From assembly GCA_029267755.1 (NCBI GenBank), contig JAJUHS010000007.1, positions 1-35,515 of the forward strand: a stretch of DNA of 35,515 nucleotides. Direction: 5' to 3'. Positions 1-9,022 of this stretch are shown here, piece after piece; the first letter of the stretch is position 1, and each line of letters begins with the position of its first letter. The translations under genes and the position numbers were made by a program. The notes under the pieces were generated by a model. It was not told where the DNA came from. It saw only the letters and a program-made list of their open reading frames with translations, and did not search any database. Source of the stretch: Clostridiales bacterium. Its GTDB lineage: Bacteria > Bacillota > Clostridia > Oscillospirales > Oscillospiraceae.

Positions 1-1668
1 AGGGGAAAGCTCCTCCCTCGGCTTGGAAATGCAGGGCAGCATTATCTCGTCAAGTATCTGGATTCTTGCTTCCCTTGTGATTTCAAACGCGGACTTGATA
101 ATTTCGTAGGTGAGGCCGTCGTTTTTCAGATCCATCTGAATAGCGGTGATGCCTGCCTTTGTTCCGGCGACTTTAAAGTCCATCTCTCCGTGGAAGTCCT
201 CAACGCCCTGAATGTCTATAAATGTCGTCCAGCGGTCGTTGTCCGAAATAAGTCCGCAGGATATTCCCGCGACCGGGGCCTTGATAGGAACGCCCGCGTC
301 CATGAGTGCGAGGGTTGAGCCGCATATCGAGCCCTGGGATGTGGAGCCGTTAGACGACAACACCTCCGATACTACCCTTATAGCATACGGAAACTCCTCC
401 ACTGGGGGGATGACAGGGTCGAGAGCCTTTTCCGCCAGCGCGCCGTGGCCGATTTCCCTGCGGCCTGCGCTGCGGCTGCCCCTGGCCTCGCCAACCGAGA
501 AGGATGGAAAGTTATAGTGGTGTATATATCTCTTGGACGTTTCCTCCCAGATCGTGTCAAGCTTCTGCGCGGCGCTTATCGTATCAAGCGTCGCAATGGA
601 GAGAACCTGGGTCTGGCCTCTTGTGAAAAGTCCGGAGCCGTGTACGCGGGGTATAAGACCGACCTCCGCGGCAAGCGGTCGAATCTCGTTCATGGCTCTT
701 CCGTCCACGCGCTTTCCGTCCAAAAGCCAGCTCTTAACAACCTTCTTCTGGATTTTATAAGTGATTTCCGGCATCTGCTCGTTAATTTCCGGATATTCCT
801 CGCCGAAGGCCTCTATCATTCTGTCCATAACAGCGTTGTAGCGCTCTTCGCGGACGTTTTTATCGTCTGTGTCCATGCAGTATTCTACATCCGGCAAAAA
901 CTTCTCAACAATTTTGTCGAACAGCTCATAGTTGAAGGAGCTGTGGTCATAGGTAAAGTCGGGCTTCCCGATTTCGGCGACCATTTGGTTTATAAGACTA
1001 ATAACGGGCTTTATTGCGTTATGCGCCTCGATTATTCCGTTGAGCATGACGTCCTCGGGAATCTCGTTTGCGGCTGCCTCTATCATTACTATCTTTTCCA
1101 TCGTGGCCGCAATGGTAACGGTCATCTGTGTCAGATCCTTCTGCGCGGCAGTCGGGTTGAAAATATACTTTCCGTCGACGTACCCCAGCACGACTCCTCC
1201 GATAGGTCCGTTAAACGGAATGTCGGATATCGAAACCGCGGCGGAGGCTCCTAGCATTGCGGCAATTTCGGGACTGCAGTCGGGGTCAACCGACAATACA
1301 GTGCAGGTTATTACGACGTCGTTCCTGAGGTCGGAGGGGAACAGCGGGCGCATCGGCCGGTCAATCTGGCGTCCGGCCAGCACCGCTTTCTCCGAGGGCT
1401 TGCCCTCGCGGCGCAAGAAGGCTCCGGGAATGCGTCCGACGGCGTAAAGCTTCTCTTCGAAATCCACGGACAGCGGGAAATAATCTATTCCGGCCTTCGG
1501 CTTCGCAGAAGCGGTAACCGCTACAAGCACCGTCGTTTCTCCGTATCTGACCAGAACCGCGGCGTTGCAGAGCTCCGCGAGCTTGCCGGTTTCAAACGAG
1601 AGAGGCCGGCCGCAAAAATCCATGCTGTATACTTTTTTGTTGTTGAATTCTCTTTTGTTTATTATCAT
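1..1668 (-). CDS. pnp: Polyribonucleotide nucleotidyltransferase (PNPase), 3' end missing
   Basis: PNPase degrades RNA 3' to 5' by phosphorolysis and acts in RNA turnover in the cytoplasm. The 556 visible codons hold the first RNase PH domain (about residues 1-145, with FEEKLYAVGRIPG and RPMRPLFP), the helical linker, and the second RNase PH domain (about 310-540, with RVHGSGLFTRGQTQ and EILSSNGSTSQGS-like segments). The frame is still open at base 1. The family is about 700 residues, so the C-terminal KH and S1 RNA-binding domains lie outside the window. The start MIINKREFNN is preceded by GGAGAAAGT. It lies downstream of rpsO on the same strand, the classical rpsO-pnp order, with a large leader hairpin between them. 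The identification is firm. Confidence 0.97.
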   Translation of the reverse strand, partial: MIINKREFNNKKVYSMDFCGRPLSFETGKLAELCNAAVLVRYGETTVLVAVTASAKPKAGIDYFPLSVDFEEKLYAVGRIPGAFLRREGKPSEKAVLAGRQIDRPMRPLFPSDLRNDVVITCTVLSVDPDCSPEIAAMLGASAAVSISDIPFNGPIGGVVLGYVDGKYIFNPTAAQKDLTQMTVTIAATMEKIVMIEAAANEIPEDVMLNGIIEAHNAIKPVISLINQMVAEIGKPDFTYDHSSFNYELFDKIVEKFLPDVEYCMDTDDKNVREERYNAVMDRMIEAFGEEYPEINEQMPEITYKIQKKVVKSWLLDGKRVDGRAMNEIRPLAAEVGLIPRVHGSGLFTRGQTQVLSIATLDTISAAQKLDTIWEETSKRYIHHYNFPSFSVGEARGSRSAGRREIGHGALAEKALDPVIPPVEEFPYAIRVVSEVLSSNGSTSQGSICGSTLALMDAGVPIKAPVAGISCGLISDNDRWTTFIDIQGVEDFHGEMDFKVAGTKAGITAIQMDLKNDGLTYEIIKSAFEITREARIQILDEIMLPCISKPREELSP

Positions 1669-1682
1669 ACTTTCTCCTTCCG

Positions 1683-1779
1683 GCACGGAGAAAATCTGCC
1701 TCTGCTTTTTAGCACTTGAAGCTGCTCCCGAGCTTTCGGGCGTATCTTCAACTGCTAAAGCAGCTTCGGCGCTCCGTGC
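1683..1779 (-). promoter_or_regulatory. Long imperfect stem-loop in the pnp leader, possible RNase III site
   Basis: The leader between rpsO and pnp folds back in three nested tiers: outer arms 1683-1690/1772-1779 (perfect 8 bp), middle arms 1702-1721/1746-1763 (about 18 bp with small bulges), and a tip of CCCGA/TCGGG around GCTT at 1727-1740. In E. coli the pnp leader forms a long duplex that RNase III cuts and PNPase then destabilises, an autoregulatory loop. The same architecture here suggests the same control. The structure is seen directly; the function is inferred by analogy. Confidence 0.6.
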
Positions 1780-1786
1780 GCAAACG

Positions 1787-1820
1787 TGTATATGGGCGGC
1801 CCGAAGGCCGCCCGTATATA
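1787..1820 (-). terminator. GC-rich hairpin directly after the rpsO stop codon
   Basis: Arms 1787-1801 and 1806-1820 form a 15-bp stem with one G:T pair. On the transcribed strand the loop is TTCG, a very stable tetraloop. It begins one base past the rpsO stop. The tract that follows on the minus strand (CGTTTGCG) is poor in T, so it is more likely a partial terminator or an mRNA-stabilising 3' end that lets some transcripts read into pnp. Confidence 0.55.
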
Positions 1821-1821
1821 A

Positions 1822-2088
1822 CTACTTTCTGATGCCGAGCTTTGCTATACAGGCTCTGTAACGCTCAATATCCTTCTTGGCAAGGTAGTCAAGAAGGCTG
1901 CGGCGCTTGCCGATCATCTTGTAAAGGCCCTGACGGGAATGGTTATCCTTCTTGTGAACCTTAAAGTGCTCCGTAAGCTGGGCTATGCGCTCCGTGAGTA
2001 TGGCGATCTGGACTTCGGGCGAGCCGGTGTCGGTTTCGTGTGTGCGGTTGCTTTCAATAACAGCTGTTTTCTGCTCCTTGGTAATCAT
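1822..2088 (-). CDS. rpsO: 30S ribosomal protein S15
   Basis: S15 is a primary 16S rRNA-binding protein of the small subunit platform. The 88-residue length is the usual size. The core is textbook S15: [20 protein letters not shown], then [32 protein letters not shown] and a short basic tail. The start is preceded by AAAGGAAAG. A promoter lies about 135 bases upstream, leaving a long leader of about 125 nucleotides. S15 commonly represses its own translation through such a leader, but I could not identify a known structural class here. It is followed by pnp on the same strand. Confidence 0.98.
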   Translation of the reverse strand: MITKEQKTAVIESNRTHETDTGSPEVQIAILTERIAQLTEHFKVHKKDNHSRQGLYKMIGKRRSLLDYLAKKDIERYRACIAKLGIRK

Positions 2089-2221
2089 TCGTTTCTTTCC
2101 TTTCTTTTAATATTTGTCCTCAGGCTGGGTAACGGGCCGAAAGGTTCCGTGCAAATGCCCGGAGTATCCCGAAACTAAGCGCAGGGACCGAGAGCATTAT
2201 TAACATACCCTCAGATGTGAG

Positions 2222-2264
2222 ATTTTATCACAGAATTTTATTAAAGTAAATAGCAATTAAACAA
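2222..2264 (-). promoter_or_regulatory. Putative rpsO promoter region
   Basis: Two overlapping minus-strand solutions exist. One is TTTACT (2250-2245), 17 bp, then TAAAAT (2227-2222) with an extended TGA before the -10. The other is TTGTTT (2264-2259), 18 bp, then TAAAAT (2240-2235). The extended -10 makes the first more likely. The region is AT-rich and is the only gap of this size upstream of rpsO. Confidence 0.5.
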
Positions 2265-2357
2265 TATTTTGTAAATTGAAGCGCTAATCCGCTTTTAACG
2301 AGTTAACAATAAGCCCAAAACTCCATATCAAAGAACGCTTTGCCTTTGGCGAATTGT

Positions 2358-3389
2358 TCAGCCGACGAAATCAAATGCGTCGATTTCGCCGCCTCCGAGC
2401 ACCTTGTCTCCCTCGTAAAACACGGCTGCCTGCCCCGGCGCCGGCGGGCGGATATAGTCGTTGAAGCAGACAAGCACTCCATCCGTCGCAGGAGTGATAA
2501 GCGCCGGGTATTCTATTTTTGAATGCCGGACCTTTACGGAGGCCTTGAACGGAGCATCCGGGCTTTCAAACGCTATCCAATTTATGTTCTTAACGTAAAT
2601 TTCCCTTATACCGCTTCCTTCGGGCATAAGCATGACCTCGTTGCGCCTGCGGTCGATTTTTGACACAAACAGGCGATGTCCGGCCGATATCCCCAACCCT
2701 CGGCGCTGCCCCACGGTATAGCGGTGTATGCCTTTATGGCGTCCGAGAATTCTTCCGTATTCGTCAACAAAATTGCCCTCGGGCGGAACTCCAAATCGGC
2801 GCTCTATATAGGCGGCGTAATCCCCGTCCGGAATAAAGCAGATCTCCATGCTGTCAGGCTTGGATGCTACCGGAAGCCCAAACGCCGCAGCCATTTTGCG
2901 CACCTCGCTCTTTTCCATTCCCGCAAGTGGAAAAATAACACGCCGCAGAATATCCTGACTCAGATAGGACAGCATATAACTCTGGTCGTTGGCGGGCGGG
3001 TTCTTGATAAGCAGCGTCCTGCCAGTTTTTTCATCGGTCGAAATCCTGGCGTAATGCCCCGTAGCGACGAATTTCGCCCCGATTATGTCGGCCGCCTTAA
3101 TAAGCGCCGGAAACTTCACCCTCGGATTGCAAAGAATACATGGGCTTGGCGTCCTTCCCTCCAGATAAGCCTCCGCAAAAGGGCGGCAGACGAGTTTGTC
3201 CAACTCTTCGGCAATTGATACGGTTTCAAAGCTTATTCCTAGCCCTTCCGCTACCTCCGCAGCGTCGTCCGGACATGCCGTGCCTATATCGAGGAATACT
3301 CCGTGAACCTCAAAGCCCCGCTTTTTCAAAATTAATGCCGAAACGGCGGAATCCACGCCGCCGGACAAGCCGAGTACCACCTTTTCCAT
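2358..3389 (-). CDS. mnmA: tRNA-uridine 2-sulfurtransferase MnmA
   Basis: MnmA thiolates U34 at the wobble position of tRNAs for Glu, Gln and Lys, using ATP and persulfide sulfur. The 343-residue protein has the N-terminal PP-loop ATP pyrophosphatase motif LGLSGGVDSAV (about 6-16), the catalytic cysteine C87 within CNPRVKF, and the second cysteine C184 within MEICFIPDG. The segment TVGQRRGLGI (about residue 227 on) belongs to the middle domain. The ATG overlaps the mnmG stop by one base (TAATG), so the two wobble-modification enzymes are translationally coupled. MnmG with MnmE installs the 5-position group on the same uridine. The identification is firm. Confidence 0.95.
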   Translation of the reverse strand: MEKVVLGLSGGVDSAVSALILKKRGFEVHGVFLDIGTACPDDAAEVAEGLGISFETVSIAEELDKLVCRPFAEAYLEGRTPSPCILCNPRVKFPALIKAADIIGAKFVATGHYARISTDEKTGRTLLIKNPPANDQSYMLSYLSQDILRRVIFPLAGMEKSEVRKMAAAFGLPVASKPDSMEICFIPDGDYAAYIERRFGVPPEGNFVDEYGRILGRHKGIHRYTVGQRRGLGISAGHRLFVSKIDRRRNEVMLMPEGSGIREIYVKNINWIAFESPDAPFKASVKVRHSKIEYPALITPATDGVLVCFNDYIRPPAPGQAAVFYEGDKVLGGGEIDAFDFVG

Positions 3390-5257
3390 TATTTTAACCT
3401 TTCAAGATAAATCATCAGCGCAGCGACATCAGCCGGGCTGACGCCCGAAATTCTGGAGGCCTGTCCGATATTCGAGGGACGGATTTTATCGAGCTTCTGT
3501 CTTGCCTCCTTGCGAAGGCCCGCGAGCGACAGGTAATCCATATCCTCGGGGAGCTTTCTCGACTCCATTCGTTTAAAATCCTCTATTTGCTTCAACTGCT
3601 TATCAATATAGCCCGAATATTTAAGAGCTATCTCCGCCTGCTCCCAAACCTCGCGCGGCAGTTCCGGGCGGTTCTTGTCAAAGGGCGCGAGGTCTGCATA
3701 TCCCACCTGGGGGCGGCGAATAAGATCGGCAAGGCTTACGCCGGATTGCGGCGGCGTCGTGCCGCAGCGCGCAAGAGCGGCGCAAAGCGCCTCGCTTGGG
3801 GCAATATGCGTGCTTTCAAGGCGTTTAAGTTCATTATTGACATATTCGTACTTTTTAAGCACGGCATTGTATCTTTCTTCGGATATAAGCCCTATGCGCC
3901 TGCCGATATGCGAAAGGCGGACATCCGCGTTGTCCTGCCTGTGTATAAGGCGGTATTCGCTGCGCGAGGTCATCATGCGGTAGGGCTCGTTTGTTCCCTT
4001 CGTGACAAGGTCATCGATAAGGGTGCCGATATAGCCATCCTCGCGCCCGATTATCATGGGCTCCTCGCCCTTTATTTTAAGCGCGGCGTTTACCCCGGCG
4101 ACAAAGCCCTGAACCGCGGCCTCCTCGTAACCCGATGAGCCGTTGAATTGTCCCGCTCCGTAAAGTCCCGAAACCTTTTTGCTCTCAAGAGTCGCGTAAA
4201 GCTCGGTCGGGTCTACGCAGTCGTATTCTATGGCGTAGGCAGCCCTCATTATCTCGGCGTGCTCAAGACCGATAACGCTGTGCAGCATCTTTATCTGCAC
4301 ATCCTCAGGCATCGATGAGGAAAAGCCCTGAATATAGGCCTCCTCTGTCCCGAGCCCCATAGGCTCGACAAAAAGCTGATGGCGCTTCTTGTCCGCAAAC
4401 CTTACGACCTTATCCTCTATCGAGGGGCAGTATCTCGGGCCGACGCCCTCGATCACGCCTGAAAACAGCGGGCTCCTGTCCAGATTTTCGCGTATTATCC
4501 TGTGGGTTTCCTCGGTGGTATAGGTAAGATAGCAAACCGCGCGGTTCTCAAGCGGATGAACCGTTTCAAACGAAAACGGAACCGGAAACTCATCGCCCGG
4601 CTGAGGCTCCATCTTCGAATAATCGATGCTCCTTGCGTTGACTCTCGGGGGAGTCCCTGTTTTAAAACGCCGGAGTGTCAGGCCGAGCGAGCGCAGCGAA
4701 TCGGAAAGCCGCACAGCGGCAAACATTCCGTCGGGACCGCCCTCTCTAATAACTTCTCCTACAATCGTCCGGCCCGCGAGATATGTCCCGGTGCAGACCA
4801 CCGCCGCCTTAACGTGCCACGTCGCTCCCGTATTTGTCCTGACATAGCTTACACGTCCGTCCTCAGCGCCGATTTCAACTATTTCGGACTGGATAAGGCG
4901 AAGCCCTTCCTGTTTCTCCAAAGCAAGCTTCATTACCTTCTGGTATTCGCGCCTGTCGGCCTGGGCGCGCAGGGAGTGTACGGCCGGGCCCTTGCCGAGA
5001 TTCAGCATACGGTACTGTATGCAGGCTTTGTCGGCCGCCTTGGCCATTTCCCCGCCGAGAGCGTCAAGCTCACGCACAAGATGGCCTTTGCCGGTCCCGC
5101 CTATGGAGGGATTGCAGGGCATGTTTCCCACAGCGTCCAGATTTATCGAAAAGCAAACCGTTTCCATGCCGAGACGCGCAGCCGCGAGTGCGGCCTCAAT
5201 TCCGGCATGTCCCGCGCCTATTACTGCGACGTCACAGCTACCTGCTTCGTAGTTCAT
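3389..5257 (-). CDS. mnmG: tRNA 5-carboxymethylaminomethyluridine-synthesis protein MnmG (GidA)
   Basis: MnmG is the FAD-dependent partner of MnmE in modifying the wobble uridine of tRNA. The Rossmann FAD motif is [19 protein letters not shown] at the N-terminus, followed by the family signature [16 protein letters not shown] and, near the C-terminus, [18 protein letters not shown] chose the ATG at 5257 ([10 protein letters not shown], 622 residues) because GGAG lies six bases before it. In-frame ATGs at 5269 and 5287 have no good ribosome binding site and would add 4-10 unusual residues. The stop overlaps the mnmA start by one base. Its upstream region is shared with the divergent glyQS gene. 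Confidence 0.94.
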   Translation of the reverse strand: MNYEAGSCDVAVIGAGHAGIEAALAAARLGMETVCFSINLDAVGNMPCNPSIGGTGKGHLVRELDALGGEMAKAADKACIQYRMLNLGKGPAVHSLRAQADRREYQKVMKLALEKQEGLRLIQSEIVEIGAEDGRVSYVRTNTGATWHVKAAVVCTGTYLAGRTIVGEVIREGGPDGMFAAVRLSDSLRSLGLTLRRFKTGTPPRVNARSIDYSKMEPQPGDEFPVPFSFETVHPLENRAVCYLTYTTEETHRIIRENLDRSPLFSGVIEGVGPRYCPSIEDKVVRFADKKRHQLFVEPMGLGTEEAYIQGFSSSMPEDVQIKMLHSVIGLEHAEIMRAAYAIEYDCVDPTELYATLESKKVSGLYGAGQFNGSSGYEEAAVQGFVAGVNAALKIKGEEPMIIGREDGYIGTLIDDLVTKGTNEPYRMMTSRSEYRLIHRQDNADVRLSHIGRRIGLISEERYNAVLKKYEYVNNELKRLESTHIAPSEALCAALARCGTTPPQSGVSLADLIRRPQVGYADLAPFDKNRPELPREVWEQAEIALKYSGYIDKQLKQIEDFKRMESRKLPEDMDYLSLAGLRKEARQKLDKIRPSNIGQASRISGVSPADVAALMIYLERLK

Positions 5258-5336
5258 AAAATGCTCCATTCTCACTGTCATATTCATTAGATTTTAATTT
5301 ATTTCGCTGAAAAATGCAATAGTGCCGCCGCTTTTG

Positions 5337-5364
5337 TTGACTTTGACTAAGAATGGTATATAAT
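5337..5364 (+). promoter_or_regulatory. Promoter of glyQS
   Basis: TTGACT (5337-5342), a 16-bp spacer and TATAAT (5359-5364) form a near-consensus vegetative promoter. Transcription would start near 5371. This leaves a leader of only about 30 bases with AGGAGG at 5389-5394, so there is no room for a T-box. Expression looks constitutive. Confidence 0.75.
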
Positions 5365-5399
5365 CTTAAACTGAATAACTTGCATATCAGGAGGAACGT

Positions 5400-6803
5400 A
5401 TGCTGAACAATACAGAAAAGACCATGGACAAAATAGTCGCGCTCTGCAAGGGCAGAGGCTTCGTCTATTCCGGAAGCGAAATATACGGCGGCCTCGCCAA
5501 TACCTGGGACTACGGCCCGCTCGGCGTTGAGCTTAAAAACAATGTAAAAAAAGCCTGGTGGAAAAAGTTTGTGCAGGAATCCCCGTTCAATGTCGGCCTT
5601 GACGCGGCTATCCTGATGAATCCGCAGGTCTGGGTTGCCTCCGGCCATGTTGCCACCTTCAATGACCCGCTCATTGACTGCAAGGCCTGCAAGATGCGCC
5701 ATCGCGCGGATAAGCTCGCCGAAGAATACAATAAGGAGAACGGAATTGTAGATGTAAACATCGAAGCAATGAAGAACGACGAGCTCATTGCCTATATTCG
5801 CGAGAAGAATATCCCATGCCCCGGCTGCGGCAAGAGTGATTTTACCGATATTCGAAAGTTCAACCTCATGTTCAAAACGCATCAGGGCGTTACAGAGGAC
5901 AGCTCAGCCGAGATTTATCTTCGCCCCGAAACGGCTCAGGGCATCTTTGTCAATTTCAAGAGCATTCAGCGCACCTCCCGCAAGAAAGTTCCCTTCGGAG
6001 TATGCCAGATAGGAAAATCCTTCAGGAACGAAATCACCCCGGGCAACTTCACCTTCCGTACCCGCGAGTTTGAGCAGATGGAGCTTGAATTTTTCTGCAA
6101 GCCCGGCACCGACCTGGAGTGGTTCGACTACTGGCGCACCTTCTGCCGCGACTGGCTGCTGTCCCTGAATATGCAGGAAAAGAACCTCCGCCTGCGCGAC
6201 CACGAAAAGGAGGAGCTTTCTCATTACTCCAACGCCACGACCGACTTTGAGTTCCTCTTCCCCTTCGGCTGGGGCGAGCTTTGGGGTGTCGCGGACAGAA
6301 CGGACTTCGACCTTAAGGCGCATCAGACGCATAGCGGCGAGAGGATGGAATACTTTGACCAGGAAAGTAACGAAAAATACATCCCCTATGTTATTGAGCC
6401 CTCGCTAGGTGCCGACCGTGTAACTTTGGCATTCCTCATAGACGCTTATGACGAGGAGATCGTAGACGCGGAGAAAAACGATATCCGAGTTGTGCTTCAT
6501 CTGCATCCGGCGCTCGCGCCGTTTAAATGCGCTGTGCTGCCGCTTTCCAAAAAGCTTTCCGAAGCCGCAGGCCAGGTCTACGCCAAGCTCCGGAAGGACT
6601 TTATGGTCGACTTCGACGACTCCGGCTCCATCGGAAAGCGCTACCGCCGCCAAGACGAAATTGGCACGCCTTACTGCATAACCTTCGACTTCGACAGCCT
6701 TGAGGACGGTTCCGTTACGGTTCGCGACAGGGATACGATGGAGCAGGAGCGCGTAAAAATAGAAGAACTGAGTGAATACATTGCGGAAAAAGTAAGATTT
6801 TAA
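5400..6803 (+). CDS. glyQS: Glycyl-tRNA synthetase, single-chain dimeric type
   Basis: This enzyme charges tRNA-Gly. The 467-residue length fits the alpha-2 (archaeal/eukaryotic/Gram-positive) GlyRS rather than the two-gene alpha2-beta2 type. The N-terminus carries [23 protein letters not shown]. Class II motif 2 is [28 protein letters not shown]-like (about 210-237), and motif 3 is [13 protein letters not shown] (about 333-345). A C-terminal anticodon-binding domain follows, with the segment [21 protein letters not shown] cysteine set around residues 96-142 (CKACKM, CPGCGK) could bind zinc. A strong AGGAGG lies six bases before the ATG, and its own promoter is directly upstream. Confidence 0.96.
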   Translation: MLNNTEKTMDKIVALCKGRGFVYSGSEIYGGLANTWDYGPLGVELKNNVKKAWWKKFVQESPFNVGLDAAILMNPQVWVASGHVATFNDPLIDCKACKMRHRADKLAEEYNKENGIVDVNIEAMKNDELIAYIREKNIPCPGCGKSDFTDIRKFNLMFKTHQGVTEDSSAEIYLRPETAQGIFVNFKSIQRTSRKKVPFGVCQIGKSFRNEITPGNFTFRTREFEQMELEFFCKPGTDLEWFDYWRTFCRDWLLSLNMQEKNLRLRDHEKEELSHYSNATTDFEFLFPFGWGELWGVADRTDFDLKAHQTHSGERMEYFDQESNEKYIPYVIEPSLGADRVTLAFLIDAYDEEIVDAEKNDIRVVLHLHPALAPFKCAVLPLSKKLSEAAGQVYAKLRKDFMVDFDDSGSIGKRYRRQDEIGTPYCITFDFDSLEDGSVTVRDRDTMEQERVKIEELSEYIAEKVRF

Positions 6804-6854
6804 TTAATGTTCCTTTAACGCATAACGCAGCAAAGAAAGGATTTGAGAAAGCGT

Positions 6855-7712
6855 ATGAATAAAACGCAGAAGCTTATGGATCTCCGCGTATTTGCGGAGG
6901 AAATCCGCGTCCTTACTCTTAAGGAATTTTCCTACACCGGCTTTGGTCATATAGGCGGAGCTATGTCTATAGTCGAGCTTCTTGCCGTTCTTTATGGGAG
7001 CGAAATGAAGTTCGATCCAAAGAATCCAAGCTGGGAGGAAAGGGATCACCTTATAGTTTCCAAAGGCCATTCCGGCCCCGCCGTTTACGCCACGCTTGCA
7101 ATGCTCGGCTTTTTCCCCGAGAGCATGCTGCGTGAGCTGAATCAGGGCGGCGGTCATCTTCCCAGTCATTGCGACCGCAACAAGACTCCGGGCATTGATA
7201 TGACCACCGGCTCGCTCGGTCAGGGCATTTCTGCGGCGAACGGAGTGGCTCTCGGTAAGAAGATCGACGGCAGGGACAGCTTCACCTACCTCATTCTCGG
7301 AGACGGCGAATGCAACGAGGGGCAGGTCTGGGAGGGCGCGATGTTTGCGGCCCAGTTCAAGCTTGATAACCTCATTGTCTTTGTGGATATGAACGGGCAG
7401 CAGCTTGACGGCTACACTAAGGATATTATGGACATGAGCAACATGGGCGAGCGTTTCTCCTCTTTCGGCTGGTATGTTCAGGATGTCGACGGGCACGATA
7501 TTTCGGCGGTGCTGAACGCCGTTACCGCTGCCAAGGCGCACATAGGAAGCCCCAGCGCAATAATGCTGCATACTAAAAAGGGCAACGGCTGCACCTTTGC
7601 CGAGGGTGTTAAGGATAACCACCACATGAATTTCAAGCCCGAACAGATTAATGAAGCAATCAGGGTCGCCGAGGCGGCTCTGGAAGCAGCCAAAGCGGCT
7701 GCGGTCAGATAG
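6855..7712 (+). CDS. Transketolase, N-terminal (thiamine diphosphate-binding) subunit
   Basis: Split transketolases consist of two chains that together move two-carbon ketol units between sugar phosphates. This 285-residue chain holds the pyrophosphate half: FGHIGGAMSIVELLAVLYG, KGHSGPAVYATLAMLG and the ThDP/magnesium motif GDGECNEGQVWEGAMFAAQ, ending in NVN-like VDMNGQQLDG. I prefer ATG 6855; an in-frame TTG at 6843 would add four residues and has AAAGGA very close to it. The C-terminal partner starts 12 bases after the stop, so the two are made together. The usual role is the non-oxidative pentose phosphate pathway. Other split ketol-transferases, such as those acting on branched sugars, have the same layout, so the exact substrate is not proven. 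Confidence 0.88.
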   Translation: MNKTQKLMDLRVFAEEIRVLTLKEFSYTGFGHIGGAMSIVELLAVLYGSEMKFDPKNPSWEERDHLIVSKGHSGPAVYATLAMLGFFPESMLRELNQGGGHLPSHCDRNKTPGIDMTTGSLGQGISAANGVALGKKIDGRDSFTYLILGDGECNEGQVWEGAMFAAQFKLDNLIVFVDMNGQQLDGYTKDIMDMSNMGERFSSFGWYVQDVDGHDISAVLNAVTAAKAHIGSPSAIMLHTKKGNGCTFAEGVKDNHHMNFKPEQINEAIRVAEAALEAAKAAAVR

Positions 7713-7724
7713 GAGGGCCTGAAA

Positions 7725-8690
7725 ATGTATAAAGTACTTTCAGTTCATGAAAAAAGCCCGAAGCTCATGCGTGAGGCCTACTGCGAAGCGATGATGAGCT
7801 TGGCTGAAAAAAATAAAAACATAATGGCGCTCGACGCCGACCTCATCAGCTCCTCGGGCATGAAGAAGTTTTTTGAAGCCTATCCCGAGCGTGCTATACA
7901 GTGCGGAATCGCGGAAGCAAATATGATTGGCGTCGCCGCCGGGCTTTCGCTTGTAGGCAAAGTTCCCTACGCTCATACCTTTGGTCCCTTCGCCAGCCGC
8001 AGGGTCTGCGACCAGATATTCCTCTCCGCCGCTTACGCTAAGCTCAACGTGAGAATCATCGGCTCTGACCCCGGCGTCACCGCCGCGTATAACGGCGGAA
8101 CGCACATGCCCTTCGAGGACATGGGTGTTTTAAGGTCCATTCCTGAGATTACGCTGATTGAGCTTACAGACCCCGTCATGGTTACCGATATAATTAAGCA
8201 GCTTGCAGACGTTTACGGCGTATATTATATCCGCATGGCCAGAAAGAACGCAGTCGGCATTTATGAAGAGGGCAGCACATTTGAGATTGGAAAGGGAAAC
8301 CTGCTCAGAAGCGGCAAAGACGTATCGATTATCGCAAGCGGCATCATGGTCGGAGAGGCCCTTAAGGCCGCGGAAATACTGGCGGGTGAAGGCATATCCG
8401 CTAGAGTCGTCGATATGTTTACCTGGAAGCCGATCGATACCGAGCTCGTAAAGAGCTGTGCCGAGGAAACCGGCGCAATCGTCACCGCTGAGAACCACAA
8501 CATCATCGGTGGACTCGGGGCCGCGGTTGCTGAGGCCTGCGTAAAGACCACTCCTGCTCCAATTGAGATGGTCGGCGTTATGGATCAGTTTGGTCAGGTT
8601 GGTACCGAGGATTATCTGCGTAAAGCTTATAACCTTACTGCCGAGGCAATAGTTGAAGCGGCGAAAAAGGCTATAAAGAGAAAGAAATAA
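7725..8690 (+). CDS. Transketolase, C-terminal (pyrimidine-binding) subunit
   Basis: This is the second half of the split transketolase. It covers the pyrimidine-binding domain (about 10-165, with the conserved glutamate in CGIAEANMIGVAAGLS and the following YAHTFGPFASRR) and the C-terminal transketolase domain (about 185-315, with ENHNIIGGLGAAVAE). The 321-residue length is normal. AGGAGGG lies seven bases before the ATG, and only 12 bases separate it from the N-terminal subunit, so it forms a two-gene operon. The operon ends with an intrinsic terminator about 17 bases past the stop. Confidence 0.88.
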   Translation: MYKVLSVHEKSPKLMREAYCEAMMSLAEKNKNIMALDADLISSSGMKKFFEAYPERAIQCGIAEANMIGVAAGLSLVGKVPYAHTFGPFASRRVCDQIFLSAAYAKLNVRIIGSDPGVTAAYNGGTHMPFEDMGVLRSIPEITLIELTDPVMVTDIIKQLADVYGVYYIRMARKNAVGIYEEGSTFEIGKGNLLRSGKDVSIIASGIMVGEALKAAEILAGEGISARVVDMFTWKPIDTELVKSCAEETGAIVTAENHNIIGGLGAAVAEACVKTTPAPIEMVGVMDQFGQVGTEDYLRKAYNLTAEAIVEAAKKAIKRKK

Positions 8691-8707
8691 TTTTAATAAA
8701 AACTTAG

Positions 8708-8744
8708 GCGTCCGAGGGGTAATTTACTTCGGACGCTTTTGTTT
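8708..8744 (+). terminator. Intrinsic terminator of the transketolase operon
   Basis: The arms GCGTCCGA (8708-8715 region) and TCGGACGC (to 8736) enclose a loop of about 13 bases. They are followed by TTTTGTTT at 8737-8744, immediately downstream of the transketolase C-terminal subunit. Confidence 0.85.
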
Positions 8745-8798
8745 CTTGTAGGTTTTTACGAGAGACGAAGGGCGTAAGGGAGCGAGGGATTTCGATTT

Positions 8799-8850
8799 CC
8801 CTCTCTCCCTTATGAATCCCTCTCTCCCTTATGAATCCCTCTCTCCTTAA
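8799..8850. repeat. Short tandem repeat, 19-base unit
   Basis: The unit CCCTCTCTCCCTTATGAAT occurs twice head to tail (8799-8817 and 8818-8836). A third, diverged copy starts at 8837 and breaks off after CTCTCCTTA. The gap from 8745 to 8960 has no credible open frame. It looks like intergenic repeat material rather than a gene. Confidence 0.8.
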
Positions 8851-8857
8851 AACGACT

Positions 8858-8887
8858 CAAGAAGGGGAATTGCGATTCCCCCTCTTG
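8858..8887. repeat. Inverted repeat in the intergenic gap
   Basis: CAAGAAGGGGAAT (8858-8870) and ATTCCCCCTCTTG (8875-8887) form a 13-base arm with one mismatch around a TGCG loop. It directly follows the tandem repeats. No T tract follows on either strand, so it does not look like a terminator. It may be one copy of a dispersed palindromic repeat. Confidence 0.65.
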
Positions 8888-8961
8888 GATTTTCCCCTTG
8901 GAGTTAGACGGGGGCGCGGAAGTACGAAGGATTTATTTTAAAATTATTCTTCGTCTCTTAA

Positions 8962-8997
8962 CAAAAGAGAGCCCGCTCTCCTTTGCGAAGAGCGGGC
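8962..8997 (-). terminator. Terminator for the frameshifted small membrane gene
   Basis: GCCCGCTCT (8971-8979) and AGAGCGGGC (8989-8997) form a perfect 9-bp stem. On the minus strand it is followed by TCTCTTTTGTT. It sits about 25 bases past the restored stop codon of the gene at 9023-9234, which supports that gene having been real and on the minus strand. Confidence 0.75.
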
Positions 8998-9022
8998 AGA
9001 TGTTTATATATTGTGCAAAGTG

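Noticed and set aside
445-1254. A 269-codon plus-strand open frame
   Set aside because: It is antisense to pnp, whose RNase PH domains are unmistakable, and it has no start signal or domain.
5288-5399. T-box leader upstream of glyQS
   Set aside because: A near-consensus promoter at 5337-5364 leaves only about 30 bases of leader, too short for a T-box.
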